A stretch of DNA of 10,805 bases. Source: an uncultured Spirochaetia bacterium (lineage in GTDB: Bacteria; Spirochaetota; CALGPD01). Where the stretch lies: positions 1 through 10,805 of the forward strand of contig CALGPD010000157.1 of NCBI GenBank assembly GCA_937960625.1. Reading direction: 5' to 3'. This document shows positions 6,349-10,805 of the stretch, piece by piece (position 1 is the first letter of the stretch; every line of letters begins with the position of its first letter). The translations under genes were made by a program, and so were the position numbers. Under the pieces are notes generated by a model that was given only the letters and a program-made list of their open reading frames with translations, did no database searches and was not told the DNA's origin.

Positions 6349-7680
6349 ATGAAAAACGTTGCTATTATTGGAGCTGGGGTTGCAGGATACACTGCGGCAA
6401 TAGAATTGTCATCTCACTTTAGAGTTACTCTTTTTGAAAAATCTTTAACCGGCGGGACCTGTGTAAATAGAGGGTGTATTCCGGTTAAATACTTTGTTTA
6501 CCGTAGAGACCAAATTAACGAAATAACAAAAGCCAATCAGGTATTAAAAAATGATTTAGTGCCTGAAATTGACATGAAAAAGCTTCAAAGCGATAAAAAC
6601 AATAAAACAGAAAAAATTAGAAAATCTATAAATTCAAACTTAAAAAAGAGCAAAATTGAACTCGTTGAAAGTAACGTGACAATTTCAGGAAAGAAAATCA
6701 TAACAGAAGTTAAAACTTATGAGCCTGATATAATAATCGTTGCAACAGGCAGCATTCCCGTTAGCCATGACATCTTTGATATCGAACCGAAAGCACCGGT
6801 TTCGGAAAATTCAACTAAATTCCTAAATATTGACAAAATACCTTCAACGCTTGCGGTAATCGGAGGAGGTTACATAGGCATTGAACTCGCCAGTATATTC
6901 TCAAGCTTCGGGAGTAAGGTTACAGTTTTTGAACGCGGAGACAGAATACTCCCGGGATTTGAAAAAGCCTCATCAAAAAGCCTTGAGTTCAGGCTAAAAC
7001 GTTCAGGATTAAAATTTATTAAGAATGCGGATGTTAAAAAAATCCATAAAACCGGAGCCTTAACATATATTGACAAAAACGGCAATTCTATTGCAACGGA
7101 GAGTTTTGAGCACGTTTTAATTTCAATAGGACGAAATGCAAATACGGTTCAAGGCCTTGATGTACAAACAACGGATAAAAATTATATAAAAGTTGATAAT
7201 AATTTTAAAACTTCAGCTGACGGCATATACGCTATCGGAGATATTATAGGCCCTCCTTTCTTCGCGCACAGGGCTTCACGCCAAGCCATGTTATTAAGTT
7301 GGTATTTAAAAGGAGAAGACATTTCAGATAAAGACGATTCTCTAATCCCTGAGGTTGTATTCACCGAGCCAGAGCTTGCAAAAATCGGTTTGGATGAAGA
7401 TGAATTAAAGCAAAAAGGCATAGAATTCAAATCGTACAAAATACCATACGGTGTTCTTGGCAAAAGTATTATTTTGGATGAAAACGGACAGTTAAAACTA
7501 TTAACAGACACTAACGGCAAAATCTTAGGCTGTATTATTATTGGTAAATCTTCAAGTGAACTCGTTGGTTATATGTCAATCGCGATCTACAAGGGCATGA
7601 ACATCAACGAGCTTAAGGATATAACAATGCCCCACCCCACATTAAGCGAATTGTTTCTTGAAATTGGATTGAGGTATTGA
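6349..7680 (+). CDS. Dihydrolipoamide dehydrogenase-family flavoprotein disulfide reductase
   Basis: This 443-residue class I pyridine nucleotide-disulfide oxidoreductase should pass electrons between NAD(H), FAD and a redox-active cysteine pair. Motifs in order: FAD Rossmann loop GAGVAG (8-13) with E30 for the ribose; active-site GGTCVNRGC with C38 and C43; ATG motif (132-134); NAD Rossmann loop GGGYIG (172-177) followed by E195 at the end of the second strand, which favours NAD over NADP; second FAD motif YAIGD (294-298) and AHRAS; C-terminal dimerisation domain ending in HPTLSE, with the catalytic H429-E434 pair. The usual IPSK after the cysteines is IPVK here. It is slightly shorter than typical Lpd (460-475). 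No E1, E2, glycine-cleavage or lipoylation gene is near, so the substrate is unproven. Alternatives are a glutathione- or mercuric-reductase-like enzyme; HPTLSE and NAD preference favour Lpd. Confidence 0.88.
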   Translation: MKNVAIIGAGVAGYTAAIELSSHFRVTLFEKSLTGGTCVNRGCIPVKYFVYRRDQINEITKANQVLKNDLVPEIDMKKLQSDKNNKTEKIRKSINSNLKKSKIELVESNVTISGKKIITEVKTYEPDIIIVATGSIPVSHDIFDIEPKAPVSENSTKFLNIDKIPSTLAVIGGGYIGIELASIFSSFGSKVTVFERGDRILPGFEKASSKSLEFRLKRSGLKFIKNADVKKIHKTGALTYIDKNGNSIATESFEHVLISIGRNANTVQGLDVQTTDKNYIKVDNNFKTSADGIYAIGDIIGPPFFAHRASRQAMLLSWYLKGEDISDKDDSLIPEVVFTEPELAKIGLDEDELKQKGIEFKSYKIPYGVLGKSIILDENGQLKLLTDTNGKILGCIIIGKSSSELVGYMSIAIYKGMNINELKDITMPHPTLSELFLEIGLRY

Positions 7681-7690
7681 GAATATACAC

Positions 7691-8425
7691 CTATACAATT
7701 TCCCCAAGTTCTCTTAACCGTTTTATTATAAGCATAACGCTTTTTTGTGCTTCTTCACATTCCCGCGAATTGTAATTTTCAATTTTATTTTCCAAAAGTG
7801 AATAAATATCAAACTGAACGTCTTTAGACAAATTATTAAAAACTTTAGCTATCACGCCGCCGCTGCATCCAGATAAAATGGGAATAAAATCGGTTATTGC
7901 AATTTCCCTAAATAATCGTTGTAGAGCAAAACCGTTTAGTTTAATCATAACAGAGTCAAATTTTTCGTTATATCCGCTATTTGCTTTTTTATTTTCAATT
8001 AATTTTAAGAATGATGCAACGTTTTGACTTAGGTCTTCATTATTAAGCAAGCTAAATCCGTAATCCCCAAGAAACATTGAAAGTTTAGTTAACATAAGAC
8101 GGGGATTACATCCATCTTGAAGCAATAATGCACCATCACATATGATCAATCTCTTTAAAAGTTCTACACCTGTTAATTTCGAAAATCTAATATTAGTCAT
8201 TAAAATACTTTCAATCATTTCAGGTTCTACGCCATCAATAACGAGCCGCAATGCAAAAATTAAAAATTCATCGTCTATATTTTCATACTCGTTTTCTATT
8301 GACAATAATCCATACCTTCTTGCCTTTTCAGAGAGTTCAACGATTTTAAGAATAATTTTCTTTGCTTGTTGTTTTTCAATATCCGTAAAATCGCATTCTT
8401 TAATTAATCCGTTTTCTAACTTCAT
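7691..8425 (-). CDS. Soluble MotA cytoplasmic domain-FliG C-terminal domain fusion
   Basis: This 244-residue protein is built from two flagellar motor pieces. Residues about 20-80 resemble the cytoplasmic loop of stator protein MotA (LSEKARRYGLLSIENE, IDDEFL, LVIDGVEPEMIESIL). Residues about 86-120 resemble the cytoplasmic tail that follows MotA's last membrane helix (LLKRLIICDGALLLQDG-NPRL-KLSMFL). All four membrane helices are absent. Residues about 156-244 match the C-terminal domain of rotor protein FliG (ALQRLFREI, FNNLS, EEAQKSVMLIIKRLRELGEIV). The linker at 121-155 is unassigned. The ATG has AAGG seven bases upstream. The gene converges on the flavoprotein gene (10-bp gap), and no flagellar gene is in view. 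The domain calls come from remembered family sequences, not a search. Function is unknown: possibly a motor regulator, or an exapted scaffold unrelated to motility. Confidence 0.75.
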   Translation of the reverse strand: MKLENGLIKECDFTDIEKQQAKKIILKIVELSEKARRYGLLSIENEYENIDDEFLIFALRLVIDGVEPEMIESILMTNIRFSKLTGVELLKRLIICDGALLLQDGCNPRLMLTKLSMFLGDYGFSLLNNEDLSQNVASFLKLIENKKANSGYNEKFDSVMIKLNGFALQRLFREIAITDFIPILSGCSGGVIAKVFNNLSKDVQFDIYSLLENKIENYNSRECEEAQKSVMLIIKRLRELGEIV

Positions 8426-8447
8426 TGTAAAACCTTAATTATATTAG

Positions 8448-8475
8448 TGTATAAAAAATAACAATTAATTATCAA
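8448..8475 (-). promoter_or_regulatory. Possible promoter of the MotA-FliG fusion gene
   Basis: On the minus strand TTGATA (8475-8470, five of six) is followed by 16 bp and TATACA (8453-8448, four of six). Transcription would start near 8441, leaving a short leader that contains the AAGG ribosome site at 8436-8433. A better TATAAT (8443-8438) is unlikely to be the -10 box because transcription from it would start downstream of the ribosome site. Confidence 0.4.
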
Positions 8476-8494
8476 AAACAAATAAATATTGGAT

Positions 8495-8500
8495 TATAAT
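8495..8500 (+). promoter_or_regulatory. Consensus -10 box just ahead of the tryptophan-rich gene
   Basis: A perfect TATAAT is followed by six bases and then the ATG at 8507, so transcription from it would begin at or within a base of the start codon, giving a leaderless mRNA. The -35 position (8472-8477, TCAAAA) is a poor match, so this is tentative; an alternative, TTGTAA (8425-8430) with TATAAA (8450-8455), has a long 19-bp spacer. Confidence 0.3.
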
Positions 8501-8506
8501 ATAAAT

Positions 8507-8893
8507 ATGAATGAAATAAAACTTTGGCAAAAAATTAAAAACGTTTTGTTTAAAGGATACCGTAATACCTATGAATTTTTATGGATAGGGGCTTTTCCGG
8601 ATAATCCGTATTTAAAAGCATGCGAGGCTATAGACGAAGAACGCGTTGTCTCCGGCATGACACGAAAAGAATTCCGTGAACAAACCGGAAAACCGTCTAC
8701 CATTGAAAAAAACGCGATGGGAATGCCTGTATTAAAATACATGCAAAGTTATCAGCGATATACGGAATGGTGGGCATTTACTTTTAGTTTTGAAGGTAGA
8801 TTATTATTTTACGAATATGAGAATGATCAGTTATTTCCTGAACAGTGGTGGAAAGTCAGCAAATGGGATTATCCATGGAAAAGGATGCCGTAA
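8507..8893 (+). CDS. Small tryptophan-rich protein with possible BamE-like domain
   Basis: I do not recognise this 128-residue protein with certainty. Residues about 46-108 have the pattern of the BamE/SmpA-OmlA fold: GMT at 50-52, a short helix, then GKP (61-63), and later strands WWAFTFSFEGRLLFYEYEND. BamE proteins are outer-membrane lipoproteins, but here there is no signal peptide and no lipobox, so the protein is probably cytoplasmic. Eight tryptophans (7, 26, 88, 89, 114, 115, 120, 124) make up over 6 percent of residues, with WW pairs at 88-89 and 114-115 and a W-x(3)-W end. The frame is open from a TTG at 8489; I prefer the ATG at 8507, though neither has a Shine-Dalgarno site. It is divergent from the MotA-FliG fusion and converges on the phosphatase gene with a 3-bp gap. 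Confidence 0.7.
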   Translation: MNEIKLWQKIKNVLFKGYRNTYEFLWIGAFPDNPYLKACEAIDEERVVSGMTRKEFREQTGKPSTIEKNAMGMPVLKYMQSYQRYTEWWAFTFSFEGRLLFYEYENDQLFPEQWWKVSKWDYPWKRMP

Positions 8894-8896
8894 CTT

Positions 8897-10805
8897 TTAT
8901 TTATCACTATGCTCCAGCCCGATAAACGTAATATCATCCCTTTTAATTAATGTTCCTGTCCATTCTTCAACATCATAATATACTTTTTCCATTAACTTTG
9001 TAAGCTCTAGTTTTTTATTCTTTAAAATGAATTGCCTTAACCGTTGCTCGCCGTATTCATATTCATCTTTAGAAAACTGCTCAAATAATCCATCGGTAAA
9101 GAGAAAAAGCCTATCACCTTTATTAAAAGATTCTTGAACCAATTCATAATCTTTGTCTTTTACAATACCGATCATTGTCCCACCGGTTTTTAAACTGACC
9201 AATTCGTTGTTTCTTATAATATATTGGTCAGGATGGCCGGCTGATGAATAATTCACACGATTGTTATTAAAATCAATATCAATAATAGCACATGTGAAAA
9301 AAACGCTTAGATTTTCATACTTATCTAAAAAAAGATTATTAAACAAAGCAATTACTAAATGAGGCAATCCTGAAATTTCTTTGATTTTATCGTATTCGGT
9401 TTTTATAATCATTGTCATAAGCGCGGCTTGAATACCATGCCCTGTTGCATCCGCGATAAACACCCTGAAATATCCCGGTTTTACACGATAGATGTCATAA
9501 ATATCTCCGCCCACTTCCATCATGGGTTTAAAAATAACGTTAATATTTAACCCGTCTTCAATGTCAACGTTGTTTGAAATAATACTCGTTTGAATTTGTT
9601 TTGCCATGTATAAATCTTCTTTAATAATCCTGTCAATAGTTGCCTTTTCAGTATTGTCATAATACATGGCTAAAATATTTTCCACTTGTCCGTCTTTATT
9701 AAAAACCGGAGTGTATACCAAATTCAGCACCTGCTCGGTTTTTGTAATATCTGATTTAAATAATAAATTATAAATAAAACTTGTTTTTCCTGACTTTGCC
9801 TCATTGTAATGCTTGAAGAGCTCTGTGTCTTTGATACTATTAAAGCTCAAGTAATCTTTGCCAATAACAACGTCTTTATTAATGCCGGAAATGATTTCAC
9901 TTGCGGGATTGATATAAATAATTCTATTATTTATATCAATAACCTGAATAGCAAAGGGTGAATTTTCAAGAAGGCTTTTCGAAAACAACCTCTCTTTTTC
10001 GATTTCTTTATATAATTTAGAATTTCTAACAATGGATGCTATTTGGTCAACAAAACGTTTAATTGATGAAATATCGTCATCTGTTAAATATATTGGTTCT
10101 GAATGAGCAGTTAATAAAAACTCTCCGATTACCTCATTTTCTAAATTTACTGGAATATGCAAAGCCGTTTTAATCTTCAACGCTTCAACTATTTGCCTGT
10201 TCAATTCATCATCAATATCTTCGGGTTTTATTCCTGTAAAATAAAAAGTTTCGTTTTTAATTATACATTCTGCCGCGCGTCCGCCATCCTCAATATTTAA
10301 TGGATGAACCCTTCCCCGAATATATTCTTCTTCCTCGCTTAAATAATCAGGAAGAGAATATTTTTCAACAACGTAAGTTTTTCTGCCCGGATTAACAATA
10401 GACAGTCCGCAACCTTCAAACCCATAAGTTTCAGCTAAATAATTATATATCTGCTCAAATATTTTATCAAAATCAAAAGAACTGTTCATTTGATTTGAAA
10501 TAGCGCTTAATTTTTCAACTTCTTCTTTCTTACTTTTTATTTGCTCATATAATTTTGAGTTTCTTAGCGCCCCCCCAATATTATTTGTAAAACGCTTAAT
10601 TGCCTCAAGGTCATCAGGAGTAAGGTGCAAAGTTTTAGTATGAGATGAAAGAAAAAATCCGCCTAATGTTTCCTCGCCAACGTAAATTGGAATATGCAAA
10701 GCAGTTTTTATTTGCAATAACTCTACTACGTTTTTATTTAGTTCATCATTAATACTTTTAGGATTAATATCTGTAAAATAAAAAACCTTATTTAACAATA
10801 TACAC
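8897..10805 (-). CDS. GAF-GAF-PAS-SpoIIE (PP2C) signalling phosphatase, 5' end cut by window edge
   Basis: This is a cytoplasmic sensor phosphatase of the RsbU/SpoIIE type, expected to dephosphorylate a serine or threonine on a STAS-domain regulator. Numbering from a TTG at 10798, the order is: second half of a GAF domain (1-84), a complete GAF (about 105-263), PAS (about 272-388), a QIQTSI linker helix, and a SpoIIE phosphatase domain (about 415-630). The metal-binding acids are all visible: D432 and D435 in GGDIYD, D450 in ADATGHG, D569 in FTDG, D622 in DDIT. SAGHP is also present. I do not accept the TTG as a start: the in-frame codons upstream (Cys-Ile) continue the alignment with the second GAF (ECII/CILL), so the gene runs past 10805. 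There is no membrane segment. No partner STAS protein, anti-sigma kinase or sigma factor is in the window. Confidence 0.93.
   Translation of the reverse strand, partial: CILLNKVFYFTDINPKSINDELNKNVVELLQIKTALHIPIYVGEETLGGFFLSSHTKTLHLTPDDLEAIKRFTNNIGGALRNSKLYEQIKSKKEEVEKLSAISNQMNSSFDFDKIFEQIYNYLAETYGFEGCGLSIVNPGRKTYVVEKYSLPDYLSEEEEYIRGRVHPLNIEDGGRAAECIIKNETFYFTGIKPEDIDDELNRQIVEALKIKTALHIPVNLENEVIGEFLLTAHSEPIYLTDDDISSIKRFVDQIASIVRNSKLYKEIEKERLFSKSLLENSPFAIQVIDINNRIIYINPASEIISGINKDVVIGKDYLSFNSIKDTELFKHYNEAKSGKTSFIYNLLFKSDITKTEQVLNLVYTPVFNKDGQVENILAMYYDNTEKATIDRIIKEDLYMAKQIQTSIISNNVDIEDGLNINVIFKPMMEVGGDIYDIYRVKPGYFRVFIADATGHGIQAALMTMIIKTEYDKIKEISGLPHLVIALFNNLFLDKYENLSVFFTCAIIDIDFNNNRVNYSSAGHPDQYIIRNNELVSLKTGGTMIGIVKDKDYELVQESFNKGDRLFLFTDGLFEQFSKDEYEYGEQRLRQFILKNKKLELTKLMEKVYYDVEEWTGTLIKRDDITFIGLEHSDK
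10010..10246 (-). repeat. Second copy of a duplicated GAF half-domain
   Basis: Codons 185-263 of the phosphatase encode a segment (FYFTGIKPEDIDDELN to RNSKLY) that aligns without gaps to codons 6-84, 537 bp upstream in the gene. I count about 42 identities in 79 positions, including an unbroken IKTALHIP. This is an internal tandem duplication of a whole GAF domain. Confidence 0.8.
10547..10783 (-). repeat. First copy of a duplicated GAF half-domain
   Basis: This is the partner of the repeat at 10010-10246. It encodes FYFTDINPKSINDELN to RNSKLY. The copy continues past the window edge, because the two codons before the apparent TTG start also match the second copy. Confidence 0.8.

Noticed and set aside
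7182..7520. Minus-strand frames inside the flavoprotein gene (also 6870-7085)
   Set aside because: They lie opposite conserved catalytic motifs of the reductase, have no ribosome sites and have shadow-like composition.
7648..7735. Possible bidirectional terminator between the convergent flavoprotein and MotA-FliG genes (GAAATTG ... CAATTTC with partial inner pairing)
   Set aside because: The stem is interrupted, the loop is long and there is no T-tract on either strand.
8142..8438. Open frame of 98 codons on the plus strand across the MotA-FliG fusion gene
   Set aside because: It is antisense to a gene with clear domain similarity, has low-complexity serine/isoleucine-rich content and no ribosome site, so it is a shadow frame.
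8790..8978. Short plus-strand frame bridging the ends of the tryptophan-rich gene and the phosphatase gene
   Set aside because: It overlaps two better supported genes in other frames and resembles no protein family.
1..10805. CRISPR arrays, insertion sequences, tRNA or rRNA genes
   Set aside because: I saw no regularly spaced repeats, transposase motifs, terminal inverted repeats or tRNA-like cloverleaf sequences on either strand.

Overview
The window comes from an AT-rich bacterial genome. I could not fix the phylum. The gene order of the ATPase operon (H-I-K-E-C-F-A) is the one found in clostridia, enterococci, Thermus-type bacteria and archaea. It is not the rearranged order of spirochaetes, chlamydiae and Bacteroidetes. 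A sodium-type rotor subunit suggests an anaerobic or fermentative bacterium, possibly from a gut or sediment community.

Positions 1-6120, minus strand: the promoter-proximal seven genes of a V/A-type (rotary) ATPase operon. They encode stalk subunit H, membrane subunit I, rotor proteolipid K, stalk subunit E, central cap C, axle subunit F and the start of catalytic subunit A, which runs off the left edge. Genes for B and D would be expected beyond it. The genes are tightly packed: E/C overlap by 11 bp and C/F by 8 bp. A strong sigma70-type promoter (TTGACA, 17 bp, TTTAAT) with an AT-rich UP-like element and phased A-tracts lies about 90 nt ahead of the first gene. The proteolipid K keeps the sodium-coordinating residues known from the Enterococcus hirae Na+-ATPase, so the machine is predicted to move Na+.

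Positions 6284-7680, plus strand: a divergently transcribed flavoprotein disulfide reductase of the dihydrolipoamide dehydrogenase family, with all catalytic motifs but no partner genes in view.

Positions 7691-8425, minus strand: the most remarkable gene. It encodes a 244-residue soluble protein that joins the cytoplasmic parts of the flagellar stator protein MotA (without any transmembrane helix) to the C-terminal domain of the rotor protein FliG. In flagellar motors these two surfaces touch each other; here they sit on one polypeptide. No flagellar gene is nearby.

Positions 8507-8893, plus strand: a small tryptophan-rich protein with a possible BamE (SmpA/OmlA)-like core and no signal peptide, divergent from the MotA-FliG fusion across an 81-bp promoter region.

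Positions 8897-10805, minus strand: the 3' part of a signalling phosphatase gene (GAF-GAF-PAS-SpoIIE/PP2C), cut by the right edge. Its two GAF domains are a recent-looking tandem duplication. Its substrate, usually a phosphorylated STAS-type anti-anti-sigma factor, is not in the window.
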